From JAGRGG01 sp965217265 (GTDB lineage: Bacteria; Pseudomonadota; Alphaproteobacteria; Geminicoccales; Geminicoccaceae), in the NCBI GenBank assembly GCA_965217265.1, contig CBDCHP010000009.1, forward strand, positions 69,070 through 133,069: a stretch of DNA of 64,000 bases. Reading direction: 5' to 3'. The position numbers and the translations under genes are program-made. The notes beneath the pieces were generated by a model that was given only the letters and a program-made list of their open reading frames with translations, was not told the DNA's origin and did not search any database. Shown here piece after piece: positions 8,763 through 17,360 of this stretch; the first letter of the stretch is position 1; every line of letters begins with the position of its first letter.

Positions 8763-8880
8763 TGGGCTGTCAAGCGGCTGAAGCACCGATTCGATGCATC
8801 CAATCATCGTACGCGAGAGGCTTTAGGAAAGGTTTAACCCCGGGCGCGTAGATGTAGGGCACCTCTTTGGAACTCGAACG

Positions 8881-9411
8881 ATGCCGAAATTGTGCCCACC
8901 GCGTGCGATCGCCCGTTTCACCGCCGACCGGCGCGGTGTGGCCGGGATCGAGTTCGCCCTCATCGGCGGCGCCGTGATCGTGGCGCTGCTCGCGGTGTTC
9001 GATATCGGCCTGCTCTTGTTCAACGGGGCGAACCTGCACCAAGCCCTGAACGAGGCGACGCGCGAACTGCGCATCGAGGCGGGGAACGACGCGGCGGCCA
9101 AGCGGAATGCTTTCGACGCCGTCTTGTGCGCGAAGCTGGTCCTCATCGCCTGCGACGACGTCCAGGTCGACCTGCGCGGCTACGACGATCTGGCCTCGAT
9201 CGGCACGCCGGTCGGGATCGACGCCGGCGGCAACCTCGCCTCGCCCCAGTTCCAGCCGGTCGATCCCGGCCAGCTCGTCTTCGTCACGGCGCTCACCCAC
9301 CACCCGATGCTGACGCCGCTCGGCATCCTGCTGCGCTCGGCGGCCTATCCCGCACTCGGCAATAAGCGGCTCCTGCGCACGACGGTCTTGACCGCGGCCG
9401 AGCCGGCATGA
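8881..9411 (+). CDS. TadE-like pseudopilin protein 1
   Basis: A 176-residue TadE-type protein. It has a basic N-terminus, then RRGVAGIEFALIGGAVIVALLAVFDIGLLLF (given here in pieces: the RRGVAGIEFAL cleavage/anchor motif, then the hydrophobic helix, residues about 17-48), followed by NGANLHQALNEATRELR. TadE-like proteins are minor pseudopilins or anchors of Flp/Tad pili. The rest is a periplasmic domain of low recognisability with two Cys (about residues 83 and 91). Its stop overlaps the next gene's start (ATGA), so the two are coupled. The tadG-like copies lie on either side of this pair. Confidence 0.8.
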   Translation: MPKLCPPRAIARFTADRRGVAGIEFALIGGAVIVALLAVFDIGLLLFNGANLHQALNEATRELRIEAGNDAAAKRNAFDAVLCAKLVLIACDDVQVDLRGYDDLASIGTPVGIDAGGNLASPQFQPVDPGQLVFVTALTHHPMLTPLGILLRSAAYPALGNKRLLRTTVLTAAEPA

Positions 9412-9938
9412 GGCGCCTGGGCCAGGACCGTTCGGGCTCGGTCATGGTCGAGGGGGCCCTGGTCCTCGCCTTGACCCTCACGCTCCTCTTTCTCCTGCTC
9501 GAAACCACGAGTTACGTGAACACGGTCTTCAAGATGGCCGAGGCCTCGGACGGGGCCAGCAACCTCGTGAGCCAGAGCGAGACGCTGGGCGACGCAGTCT
9601 ACGACCGGCTCGATAGCGCCCTGCCCTTCTTCACCTCGCCCCTGCCGGGGACGCCGGATCTGGCGCTGGCGCAGGTCGTTTTCGACGCCGCGGGTAACCC
9701 CTCCTTGAATCCTGCCCTGGGCGGCTGGCTGCGCACCCAAGGCAACGCCGCGCTCTCGGCCGCCGAGGCCCTGGCGCTCGCGCAGGATCTCGGTCTCGCC
9801 GGCGAGGCGGTGGTCGTCGTGCGCATCGCCTACGACTACCGAGCGCTCGCGCAGTTGGGCTTCATCGCCTACCCCGAGACGATCGTGCAGACCGCCCTAC
9901 TCAAGACCCGGACCGGCAAGCCGCTGCCGATCGCCTGA
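9408..9938 (+). CDS. TadE-like pseudopilin protein 2
   Basis: A 176-residue protein with the same architecture as its upstream neighbour: DRSGSVMVEGALVLAL at residues 7-22 with the conserved Glu, then a hydrophobic helix, then a periplasmic region (RIAYDYRALAQ). The start overlaps the previous stop by 4 bp. With the first TadE-like gene it makes a two-gene unit, probably of envelope or pilus-related minor pseudopilins. No tad ATPase, secretin or prepilin peptidase is seen in the window. If Tad pili are made, the core genes lie elsewhere. Confidence 0.78.
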   Translation: MRRLGQDRSGSVMVEGALVLALTLTLLFLLLETTSYVNTVFKMAEASDGASNLVSQSETLGDAVYDRLDSALPFFTSPLPGTPDLALAQVVFDAAGNPSLNPALGGWLRTQGNAALSAAEALALAQDLGLAGEAVVVVRIAYDYRALAQLGFIAYPETIVQTALLKTRTGKPLPIA

Positions 9939-9954
9939 CGGGACGAAGGTTCCG

Positions 9955-10245
9955 CCGCGTGACCCCGAGGCCGGGCGCCACGTCCAAGGCCACCTCGTGG
10001 CCCAGCCGACGGCACCTTACGACGTGGCGCAGGCGATCGTGGTGCAAGGGCACGCGCTGAACACGGCCAACGCCCGCATCCAGGAGCTGGAGGCGGCGGG
10101 GGCGCGTCCGGCGTCGTCGTGGCCCTGGGGCCTGCTCGCCGACGCCTTCGGCCGACCCGGCCGCGGCCGCCGAGGACTCGCTGCCGATGCGTCGAAAGAC
10201 CCCGGCTTCAACGACGGCGGCATGGATCTCGGTGAGGATTTCTAA
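9955..10245 (+). pseudogene. DUF2076-like remnant
   Basis: The open frame here contains RDPEAGRHVQGHLVAQ, then PTAPYDVAQAIVVQGHALNTA and ARIQELEAAG, the core of DUF2076 proteins (usually RDPEAE...APYLLAQ...VQE.AL..A..RIQELE). The usual N-terminal start region is missing and the Gly-rich C-terminal half is replaced by an unrelated tail ending GMDLGEDF. A GTG at 9997 could start translation, but the product would lack the family's first half. It fills the 406-bp gap between the second TadE-like gene and the right tadG copy and is best read as debris at the repeat junction. Confidence 0.5.
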
Positions 10246-10342
10246 CAGTTCGCGTGCTGGCGTGTGAGGATCGTTTAGGTATTCTTGCGCCGCTTCCATC
10301 AAACGGCGGGACGTGCCGTGACGGCCCGCATTGGCACTGCCG

Positions 10343-11858
10343 CCTTCAGTTGGTGAGTCGGACTTCGAACAGGTCCTTCGCGATCGTCTGGAAGGTAGCG
10401 TCGAGTTCGCTGCCGGTGATGGCGCGGAAATAGTTGGTGTCGGGGTCGCTGGCGCACGCCTTCAAAGTCGCCTCGGTCGGCCCGCCCGAGGTAATGCCGT
10501 CGCTGAAGGCGACGCTGTGGACTTTGATCGGCGCCTCTTGGGCCACACCCTGCTGTTTGACGGCTTTGCAAGCTTTGAGCAGGATATCGTTGTAGCGTTC
10601 CTCGTCGCTCGCGGCGGCGCTGCCGAAGGGGTTGCTCGCCATGACGTAGCCGTAGGGCGTGAACTTGTCGACGGGGCCGTGGGGGCCGAGCGCGTTGCCA
10701 TCGAGACCGAAATTGGACGGCATGAAGGCGTAGGCGCCGCCGCTGTTCTGGCTGTCCTTGCAGGTATCCGGCTGACCCCCTTCCCCTTGCTCGCCGTCGG
10801 TCATCAAGATCATGATCTTGCGCACGTTCTTGCCGTAGGGCGCGCCCTCGGTGAACGGCGGCGTCGGCGAGAGTACGCGCATCCCCCAGCTCACCCCGGG
10901 CGCGGCGAGCGTCCCATTGCCTTCGATCGCGGCGAGCGTGTCGATCTTGGCGCGCATGGCGGCCTCGCTGTCGGTCAGCGGCAGGAGGGGACGATTGACG
11001 CAGGTGTAGTTCGGGCCAGGATAGAGGACGTCGTTGCCGTTGGGCGGCGGCTCGGCGACGCTCCGGTAGCCGTTCATCGTGCCGTTGCTTGGATTGTTGC
11101 AGGACGAGAAGTTCCAGGGCGGCGGCTGGTCGGGTTCGGGCGGGTAAACGTAGGCGTGCCACTTGCCGTCCGTGCCCGCCGAGACCGGGCTGTAGGCGTC
11201 GCTGAAGGCATCTGCGCCCCGCCGCTCTAAGACGCAGCCCCGCCACGCCGTGCCGGCGAAGAGGGAATGAAAACGTTCCTTGACGAAGCCCGTGTTAATC
11301 TTGCCGACGTTGACGGTCGAGTTGAACGGCACGATCGCCAGCTTGAACGACACGGCCGGAGGCTTCGTCGCCAAGATCGTGTCGATGAGCCGGTGCGCCG
11401 CCACCTTGAGCGCCTCGATGCGCGAGCGCCCGTTGCCGGCGCTGTTCCGCATCGAGCCGGTGACGTCGACGACCAGCGCCACCTCGAGGTCGATCGCGCC
11501 GCGCTCGGCCACGCCCGCCGCCGCCATCTCGACCCGCCCCTGCCCGATCCCGGTCAAGAAGGTCGGCACGAACCCTGCCCCCGCCGCCACCGTCACCTTG
11601 CCCGCGTCGCCGAACACCACCGCCCGCGTCGCCACAGGCGCCAGCCAGCCGCGGCCGTAGTTGGCGGCGAACACGTTCTCGGCAATCGCCCGCCGCTGCT
11701 CCTCGTCGCCCGCCGACGCGGCGCCGGCGAGTGCTGCGGCGTCGGACGCCTGCTGCAGGCGCTGCTGCACCAGGGCGGCGCGGACGTAGTCGAAGCCCAA
11801 GCCGGCGAAGCCCACCACCAGCGGTAGGCACAAGGCGAACAGCAAAATGATCGCCCCG
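10343..11858. repeat. 1,516-bp direct repeat, right copy (tadG-like gene body)
   Basis: The right partner of 3206-4721, in the same orientation and apparently identical. Flanking sequence diverges abruptly at both ends: on the left G versus C before CCTTCAGTTGG, on the right CCCCGTTTTGG versus CCCCGCCCCGC. Confidence 0.9.
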
Positions 11859-11905
11859 TTTTGGTCCCGCCAGAACGACTTAACTTCGCATCGTACGCCG
11901 AACAC
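10346..11905 (-). CDS. TadG-like vWA-domain protein, copy 2
   Basis: A 519-residue protein identical to copy 1 (3209-4765) from the GAIILLFALC anchor to the C-terminus. It has the same vWA domain, with DVTGS and ILMTDGEQ. The N-terminus differs: here it reads KSFWRDQNGAI, close to the F.RD..GAI pattern common in TadG proteins, so this may be the original and copy 1 the conversion product. That is inference. The start is GTG at 11905 with GAAGG upstream. An intact reading frame with a different promoter suggests that both copies can be expressed. Confidence 0.85.
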   Translation of the reverse strand: MFGVRCEVKSFWRDQNGAIILLFALCLPLVVGFAGLGFDYVRAALVQQRLQQASDAAALAGAASAGDEEQRRAIAENVFAANYGRGWLAPVATRAVVFGDAGKVTVAAGAGFVPTFLTGIGQGRVEMAAAGVAERGAIDLEVALVVDVTGSMRNSAGNGRSRIEALKVAAHRLIDTILATKPPAVSFKLAIVPFNSTVNVGKINTGFVKERFHSLFAGTAWRGCVLERRGADAFSDAYSPVSAGTDGKWHAYVYPPEPDQPPPWNFSSCNNPSNGTMNGYRSVAEPPPNGNDVLYPGPNYTCVNRPLLPLTDSEAAMRAKIDTLAAIEGNGTLAAPGVSWGMRVLSPTPPFTEGAPYGKNVRKIMILMTDGEQGEGGQPDTCKDSQNSGGAYAFMPSNFGLDGNALGPHGPVDKFTPYGYVMASNPFGSAAASDEERYNDILLKACKAVKQQGVAQEAPIKVHSVAFSDGITSGGPTEATLKACASDPDTNYFRAITGSELDATFQTIAKDLFEVRLTN

Positions 11906-11989
11906 GTTCTACGCCACCTTCGATAAAGATGACGCAGCTTAAAAGCGTGCTGGTTGCCATCGGCTTAACGAAACGACGGCCCGTTTGTG

Positions 11990-12018
11990 CCCCGGCGGGA
12001 GACGGGCTCCCGCCGGGG
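11990..12018 (-). terminator. Hairpin terminator of the manganese catalase gene
   Basis: A perfect 12-bp stem, CCCCGGCGGGAG pairing with CTCCCGCCGGGG, with a 5-nt loop, 12 bp past the catalase stop. There is no strong U-tract on the minus-strand side, so it may stabilise the 3' end as much as terminate. Confidence 0.6.
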
Positions 12019-12029
12019 TTCGCCGAAGC

Positions 12030-12908
12030 CTACTCGGCGGCTTTCGCCGACTCACCCATCTGTTCGGCCTGGGCGCCGCTGTCGGGTCGGGCCTCGCCGA
12101 GGCTCGGGATCTCGCCCATGGGCTCGGCCTGCTCGGCGTAGAAGTCGCCCTTGCCGTCGATCGAGCGGCCGGACGTCCACCTGCCCTGCGGCGGTGGCGC
12201 GCCGGTGCGGTCGGTCCCCATGAACATGTAGGCGAACTTCTTCTGGTCGGGCAGGTCCTCGAACGAGTTCGGCACCGGCGTCACTTTCCCAAGGCCGCCC
12301 ATGTCCTCGATCGCCGCCAGCCACTGCTCTTGGTGCATCGTGTCGCGGGCGATCATGAAGGACAGCATGTCCTTCATGTCCGGGCAGTCGGCCATGTTGT
12401 GCAGGCGAACGGCGAGCGTGCGGCCGCTCATCTCGGCCATGGCGTTGGCCATCATGTCGGCGACGATGTTGCCGCTGGCGTAGATGTGGCTCATGTCGAA
12501 GGGCACGCCGTTGCTGTCGACCGGCATCGCCGAGAGGCCCGACGAGAGCGCGTGGCGCGGCATCATCGCACCGATGATCGCGTCCCTCGGGTTCTGCCCG
12601 CCCATCACCGCCCCGACGACGGCGTCCTTCGCCCCCGCCTCTTGCATCGAGAGCGGCGCGTCGCGCAGGTTCAAGGCGACGGCGTGGCCGAGCATCTCGA
12701 TGTGCGCCAACTCCTCGGTCGCGGTCGTCATCAGCATATCGCGGTACTTGACCGGCCCGCGGGCACCCATCGCCTGGAAGAAGTACTGCATGCAAACCCG
12801 GATCTCGCCCTCGACGCCGCCGATCGCCTGCTGCAGCATCTTGGCGAACATCGGGCTCGGGTTGCCGCACTTGACCGGGTATTGCAGCCGCTTGTCGTGG
12901 TAGAACAT
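12030..12908 (-). CDS. Manganese (non-heme) catalase
   Basis: A 292-residue dimanganese catalase that dismutates hydrogen peroxide. The ferritin-like four-helix core has metal ligands in the expected places: Glu in GGVEGEIRV (about residue 34), the EELAHIEM helix (E..H, about residues 64-72), and a second half with MAEMSGR and ARDTMHQEQW (E..H). Length and N-terminus (MFYHDKRLQYPVK) match the family. The C-terminal 40 residues are a Gly/Glu-rich tail ending EQMGESAKAAE. It is monocistronic, with a hairpin terminator downstream. It is plausible as a stress gene, but I do not see a clear EcfG promoter upstream. Confidence 0.93.
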   Translation of the reverse strand: MFYHDKRLQYPVKCGNPSPMFAKMLQQAIGGVEGEIRVCMQYFFQAMGARGPVKYRDMLMTTATEELAHIEMLGHAVALNLRDAPLSMQEAGAKDAVVGAVMGGQNPRDAIIGAMMPRHALSSGLSAMPVDSNGVPFDMSHIYASGNIVADMMANAMAEMSGRTLAVRLHNMADCPDMKDMLSFMIARDTMHQEQWLAAIEDMGGLGKVTPVPNSFEDLPDQKKFAYMFMGTDRTGAPPPQGRWTSGRSIDGKGDFYAEQAEPMGEIPSLGEARPDSGAQAEQMGESAKAAE

Positions 12909-13021
12909 CGCTCACTCCCTATGATCGGCGCGTCGGCGCCCACGCAGCACAAGCCGCCGCCGCCGGGTAGGGTTCCGCGGGCAAATCGTCCTTTGGTCGC
13001 GATGTTTTTCCTAACGCAACA

Positions 13022-13039
13022 ATATCCGACGTCGGATAT
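13022..13039. repeat. Dispersed palindrome, site c (ATATCCGACGTCGGATAT)
   Basis: An 18-bp perfect palindrome, the longest member of the family, 5 bp past the stop of the PIG-L deacetylase gene. Confidence 0.8.
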
Positions 13040-13044
13040 CGGCC

Positions 13045-13914
13045 TCAGGCGGCGAACAGGGCGCGCAGGCCCTGACCGTCCGTGACGACGCCGCCCTGCT
13101 CCAGGATCTCGTGGACGCGGCCGTCCTGCCAGCGGCGCAGGCGGTAGAGCCCGGCGAACGCCATGTCGGGGGCGGCCGAGCCGCGCGGCAGCACCGTCTC
13201 GGCGCCGCGGCGGACGTTGTCGATCATGTGCGCGGCCAAGCGCAGGTGGTACGGGTTGCGGCGCACCTCGCCCGCGTGGCAGGCGAGTGCGGCCAGCAGG
13301 TCGGCGAGGTCGGCGGGCGGCAGCTCGACCATCAGGTTCGGGTCCGGCATGGCGCCCCAGAACTCGGTCTCGACGAGGTCGAGCGCAATTTCGCCGCCGA
13401 GGCTCTGAAGCGCGTCGAAGCCCAAGTAGTGCGTGCCGATATGGGCCGGGTGCCGGTCGCCCGCGTGCGGCAGGACGAGGATCGCGGGACGCTCCCGGGC
13501 GATCACGTCCTTGATCGTCGCCACCTTCTGCCGCCAAGCGGCGGGGTCCTCGACGCGGTCCTCCGGCGTCACCGCATCGAGCCCGTCGGGGGCGGCGAGG
13601 ACGAGCTTGAAGCCCAAGTAACGGCAGGCGGCCTTCAGCTCGGTGAGGCGGCCGGGGCGGCGCTCCTGCTTCGAGCCCAAGGTGACGGCAAGGTTGACGA
13701 CGCGCATCTTGGCCTCGCGGGCGAGCCGGAGCGCCAAGGCACCCGTGACGCACTCGTCGTCCGGGTGCGGTGAGAGGAGGAGCACGCGCGGGGCGGAGGC
13801 CGGAAGACTGGGCCGCGGCGGGGGTTCGAGCCCGCCCAGAGGCAGCCGCCGCCCCTGGTCGAGCAGGCGCAGGTGGTCGGCGACGAAGGCGGCGTAGGGG
13901 TTGCCGTGCGACAA
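13045..13914 (-). CDS. PIG-L family deacetylase
   Basis: A 289-residue LmbE/PIG-L zinc hydrolase. The metal-binding motif SPHPDDE is at residues about 48-54, and a second His-rich motif (HAGDRHPAHIG) lies about 100 residues later. Family members remove N-acetyl groups from GlcNAc-containing lipids, thiol cofactors or antibiotics; the substrate here is unknown. FEWGAM-type motifs in the second half (ETEFWGAMPDPNLMVEL) resemble sugar-deacetylase subfamilies. The gene is flanked by palindrome sites c (3' side) and d (5' side). It has no close operon partner. Confidence 0.88.
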   Translation of the reverse strand: MSHGNPYAAFVADHLRLLDQGRRLPLGGLEPPPRPSLPASAPRVLLLSPHPDDECVTGALALRLAREAKMRVVNLAVTLGSKQERRPGRLTELKAACRYLGFKLVLAAPDGLDAVTPEDRVEDPAAWRQKVATIKDVIARERPAILVLPHAGDRHPAHIGTHYLGFDALQSLGGEIALDLVETEFWGAMPDPNLMVELPPADLADLLAALACHAGEVRRNPYHLRLAAHMIDNVRRGAETVLPRGSAAPDMAFAGLYRLRRWQDGRVHEILEQGGVVTDGQGLRALFAA

Positions 13915-13939
13915 GGCGTTGTCCGTTTGCGGAAGAAAT

Positions 13940-13955
13940 TATCCGACGTCGGATA
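13940..13955. repeat. Dispersed palindrome, site d (TATCCGACGTCGGATA)
   Basis: A perfect 16-bp copy 25 bp upstream of the PIG-L start, identical to the site inside parB. Confidence 0.8.
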
Positions 13956-14032
13956 CACGCCGGCCGCGGCAATCATGGCCGCGCACCGGCGCGGCTTCAA
14001 GACCAAGTTGGCTCGGTCGGATAGCGGGCGTC

Positions 14033-14046
14033 ATCCGACGTCGGAT
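14033..14046. repeat. Dispersed palindrome, site e (ATCCGACGTCGGAT)
   Basis: A perfect 14-bp core, 3 bp beyond the DUF1194 gene stop and 77 bp from site d. Confidence 0.8.
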
Positions 14047-14049
14047 ATT

Positions 14050-14790
14050 TTAGCGCGCGGCGAGGCGGGCCGGCCCCTCGGGCGCGTCGAAGTGCCCGGC
14101 GATCTCCAAGACCAGCTTGCGCCGCACGGCCGCGGCGAATGGGGTCTTGCCGTCGGCGGTGACGACGAAGCTACCGGGGCCGCCGACGATGCGCTCGGCG
14201 AACGCCTGTTCCAGGTCGTAGGAGACCGGGCGGCCCGAGCAGGCGGTGTCGCGGCACAGGATCGCGAGGCCGTTGATGGTGATCTCCGAGCCGAGCGCGG
14301 CGGCGCGGGCGTCGGCCATCGGCACGCCGCCCCGGTCCCAGGCGCTGTCGGCCGAGAGGTCGATGACCCGGCGGTGGCCCTCGACGTCGTTCTCCTCGAT
14401 CAGCCCGTGCGCGAAGGTGATCGCGTTGCCGATGCTGTTCGAGCCGCGGGCGCGGCGCGGCGCTCGCAAGAGCGCGGCGGCGAAGGCGGCGGCGCTGGCG
14501 TCGCCGTCGATCACCGTCCAGGGCACGACGACGTCCTGGCTGTCGTGGGAGCCCCACTCGACATACGTGAGCGCGATTTTCTGATCGTAGCCCTGGGCGA
14601 TGGCGCCGAGCACGGCGGGGTCGGTGATCGCGTCGGCGTAACCTTCGCGCTGGAAGCGCAGTTCGGCCTCGTCGATCGAACCGGACGCGTCGGCGAGCAG
14701 GACCAGTTCGAGGTCGACCCGCTCCTGCGCCAGAGCCGGGGCGGCGGCGAGGAACGCGGCGGCGAGCAGCGGGCAAAGGACGCGGCGCAT
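14050..14790 (-). CDS. DUF1194 secreted vWA-like protein
   Basis: A 246-residue protein with a Sec signal peptide (residues 1-21, ending ALA-Q). A von Willebrand A-like domain opens with LVLLADASGSID, a MIDAS-type DxSxS. Conserved features of DUF1194 follow: YVEWGS, the SNSIGNAI segment, the VIDLSADSAWD block and two Cys in LCRDTACSG. Function is unknown; periplasmic adhesion or metal-dependent binding is typical of vWA folds. The gene is bracketed by palindromes e and f, and the start codon has AGGAAA upstream. Confidence 0.85.
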   Translation of the reverse strand: MRRVLCPLLAAAFLAAAPALAQERVDLELVLLADASGSIDEAELRFQREGYADAITDPAVLGAIAQGYDQKIALTYVEWGSHDSQDVVVPWTVIDGDASAAAFAAALLRAPRRARGSNSIGNAITFAHGLIEENDVEGHRRVIDLSADSAWDRGGVPMADARAAALGSEITINGLAILCRDTACSGRPVSYDLEQAFAERIVGGPGSFVVTADGKTPFAAAVRRKLVLEIAGHFDAPEGPARLAAR

Positions 14791-14809
14791 GACATTTCCT
14801 AAAGGACGG

Positions 14810-14825
14810 TATCCGGCGTCGGATA
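14810..14825. repeat. Dispersed palindrome, site f (TATCCGGCGTCGGATA)
   Basis: A single-base variant (A to G in the centre of the left arm), 19 bp upstream of the DUF1194 start. Confidence 0.7.
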
Positions 14826-15022
14826 CGGCGGGCGCGCATCCGCACCGCGAAAGCTAGCCCGCGGGGGCCGTGCGCCTAGCCCCCTTCGGCCCGCAGCATT
14901 TCGGCAACAAAAACCTAATCGTGAAAAAGTAAAGGCAAACAACCGGAACGGGCGGCGACGGCTGGTGCTAGCTAACGAGAGCAACAACATCGCTGAAAAC
15001 AATCAGGCGGAGGGGAAACGTC

Positions 15023-17212
15023 GTGGCCATTCAGCTTATCAGCGTCGCGTCCGACGGGACGCAGGCGAACGAGCTCAGTTTCGGCGCCGACGTATCGGCC
15101 GACGGCCGCGTCATCGGTCTCCTCACGGGTGCCGACAACCTCGACCCCAGCGATACGAACGGCAAATTCGATGCCTACGTCCGCAACCTCACTGCCGGCA
15201 CAACCGAAGCAGTCAGCGTCGGCGACATGGGCCAGTTCCCGGTCTACGGCAACGTCATCACTGGCTTTCCACAGCCCTACTTGAGCGGGGACGGCCGCTT
15301 CGTCGCCTTCGACGTATTTCCCGGCAACCTCGTGTCGAGCGACGGCAACAACGCGAACGACGTATTCGTGCGCGACCGCCTGCTCGATACGACGACGCGG
15401 ATCACGACCGACGACACACCCCGCTTCGGCGGTGATAGCATCCTCAACCGCTTGACCGATATCAGCGACGACGGCCGTAAGGTCGTGTTCGGCACCGGCT
15501 CGACGAATTACCTGATGCCGGATGCCAACGGTGCAGAAGACGATGTCTTCGTCGCCGACCGTGATGCCGGCATCTTCGAGTTGGTCAGTGTCGATCCCGA
15601 CGGCAACCAGTTCGTTGAGGGCGCGTTCGGCAATTCGGTCTCGGGCGACAGCAACGTCGTTGGCTTTACCGGCATTGTCCCGGACCCATCGCGCCCAGAC
15701 CTAACGGTATTTCGCTATTTCTTGCGCGATGTGGATCAAGACGTCACCATTCCCTTGCCCGCCGGCGACGCGATTGACCTGACCTTTGATGGCGGTCTAG
15801 CGCTCATTCGCAACCAGAGCGACGCGATGAGTGGGCCGCTGCTGCTGTTCGATCGGGCGACGCGGGCCGTCACGGACTTACTCTCGGCCAGCGACGACGA
15901 TGTCGGGGGCGGCGGAGCCATCTCCGGCGACGGCAACATCGTTGCGTTCAGCACCGGCGATGCCGGCCTCGTGCCGGACGACACCAACAATGTTGCAGAC
16001 GTCTTCATCCTCGATCGCGTCCAAGACCGTGTCGTCCGGGTCAGCCTCGACGAATCCGGCCGCGAGGCGCAAGGCTATTCGAGCGAGCCGGACCTCTCCT
16101 TCGACGGCCGCACGATCGCCTTCAGGAGCGAGGCGGCCCTCACTGCCGACGACGCCACCGAAGGGGGCTTCAGCGCCTCCGACGTCTACGTCGTCACCCT
16201 CGACGCCGTCGCCGTCGCCGACGCGGCGAGCGCCACGGCCGGCACCCCCACTACCCTCGACGTGCTCGCCAACGACTACGATCTCGACGGCGACGCCCTC
16301 GCCCTCACAGGCTTCACCACGCCCGCCGGCGCCAGCGTGACCCGCGACGACAACGGCACGGTCGGCGACCTGAGCGACGACCGGCTGACGATCACCGCCG
16401 ACGCCGCCTACCGCGGTCCCTTGAGCCTCACCTACACGATCGAGGACGCGGCCGGCAACGAGGGCCGAGCGGCGGTCGACCTGTTCGTGCGCGGCCCCGG
16501 CGGCGCGGATGCCTTCCCCAATCTCGTCGAGAAAGAGGCGGTCGATCCTAGCCTGATCAACGGCGTCGACCCGGATCTCCTCACCGGCGACGGGACCAGC
16601 GAGTTCGTCGTCAGCTTCGTCTCAGAGGTGGCCCGGTTCGAGAACAGCCTCGGCACCTACACCGTGGCCGAAGACGACAACATCGATGCTGTTGAGTTCC
16701 TGTTCACGAACGTCGATAGCGCGGCGCCGGGGGATGAGGTCTCGCTCGGCGTGCCCGACGCGGGCGAGCGCTTCAACCTGTTCGTCCTGCAAGACGGTTT
16801 CGGCCAGAACGACGTGATCAGCAGCGGTGACATCGAGGACGACGCCTACAGCCTTTTCTTCAGCGACCCGCTCACGTTCGAGCGTGCGAGCGTGACGAGC
16901 GGCGATCCTTCGCTGCGCTACATCTTTTTTGATGGGGACACCGTCCTCAACGAAGGGCTCTCCGGCGACGTTCTCCACGCCGCGTCCTACGTCGATGACG
17001 CGGGGCGCAATCCGCTCAACACCGGCGGCGAACTGCAAGCCCTCTCGGGCTTCGACACGGACGGCCGCCTCCTGATCGGCTTCGAGGACAAGACGCGCGC
17101 CGGCGGCGGCAGCGACGACGACTTCAACGACGTGGTGGTCGCGATCGAGAAGCGCGATCCGACGACCGGCGCGACGATCGCATTTGGGGATAGCGACGCG
17201 ATGTTCGGCTAG
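15023..17212 (+). CDS. Large PD40 / cadherin-like / DUF4114 protein
   Basis: A 729-residue acidic, Asp/Asn-rich protein. Residues 1-395 contain at least six PD40/TolB-like repeats (pattern DGR.V.F.....NL...D.N...DVFV.DR), suggesting a beta-propeller. Residues about 398-490 form a cadherin/Ig-like unit with LDVLANDYDLDGDAL. Residues about 530-725 end in the DUF4114 motif (GFEDKTRAGGGSDDDFNDVV). There is no N-terminal signal peptide. Its acidic composition and C-terminal DUF4114 fit type I-secreted or surface adhesins in related bacteria, but no RTX nonapeptide repeats are clear. The start is GTG with AGGCGGAGGGG just upstream. The stop is followed by repeat copy 4. Confidence 0.75.
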   Translation: MAIQLISVASDGTQANELSFGADVSADGRVIGLLTGADNLDPSDTNGKFDAYVRNLTAGTTEAVSVGDMGQFPVYGNVITGFPQPYLSGDGRFVAFDVFPGNLVSSDGNNANDVFVRDRLLDTTTRITTDDTPRFGGDSILNRLTDISDDGRKVVFGTGSTNYLMPDANGAEDDVFVADRDAGIFELVSVDPDGNQFVEGAFGNSVSGDSNVVGFTGIVPDPSRPDLTVFRYFLRDVDQDVTIPLPAGDAIDLTFDGGLALIRNQSDAMSGPLLLFDRATRAVTDLLSASDDDVGGGGAISGDGNIVAFSTGDAGLVPDDTNNVADVFILDRVQDRVVRVSLDESGREAQGYSSEPDLSFDGRTIAFRSEAALTADDATEGGFSASDVYVVTLDAVAVADAASATAGTPTTLDVLANDYDLDGDALALTGFTTPAGASVTRDDNGTVGDLSDDRLTITADAAYRGPLSLTYTIEDAAGNEGRAAVDLFVRGPGGADAFPNLVEKEAVDPSLINGVDPDLLTGDGTSEFVVSFVSEVARFENSLGTYTVAEDDNIDAVEFLFTNVDSAAPGDEVSLGVPDAGERFNLFVLQDGFGQNDVISSGDIEDDAYSLFFSDPLTFERASVTSGDPSLRYIFFDGDTVLNEGLSGDVLHAASYVDDAGRNPLNTGGELQALSGFDTDGRLLIGFEDKTRAGGGSDDDFNDVVVAIEKRDPTTGATIAFGDSDAMFG

Positions 17213-17360
17213 TACGCTTCGCGTCCGCTGCGCGGGGCTTCTCTCTTCTCTTTTTTGCAAGTGTTAACGTTGGAGATTGGCCTCAACGCCGAGGGCCAGC
17301 CTCGGACGGGAGCAAAAAAGAGAAAAAAAGCCCGCGCGGCGAGCGCACGCGCGAGCGTTC
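17213..17360. repeat. Dispersed inverted-repeat element, copy 4 of 11
   Basis: Lies between the convergent DUF4114 gene (stop TAG, then TACGCTTCGCG) and the beta-propeller gene (stop TGA, then ACGCTCGCGC on the minus strand). The T- and A-tracts and GC ends are typical. Its right end is fused directly to palindrome site g. Confidence 0.9.

Noticed and set aside
9901..10302. Minus-strand ORF opposite the DUF2076 remnant (starts AAQEYLNDPHTPAREL)
   Set aside because: The first 25 residues look protein-like but the rest is the complement of the remnant; no ribosome-binding site and no family.
12909..13021. EcfG promoter for the manganese catalase
   Set aside because: A GGAAC occurs on the right strand but the -10 position lacks GGTT/CGTT at 16-17 bp.
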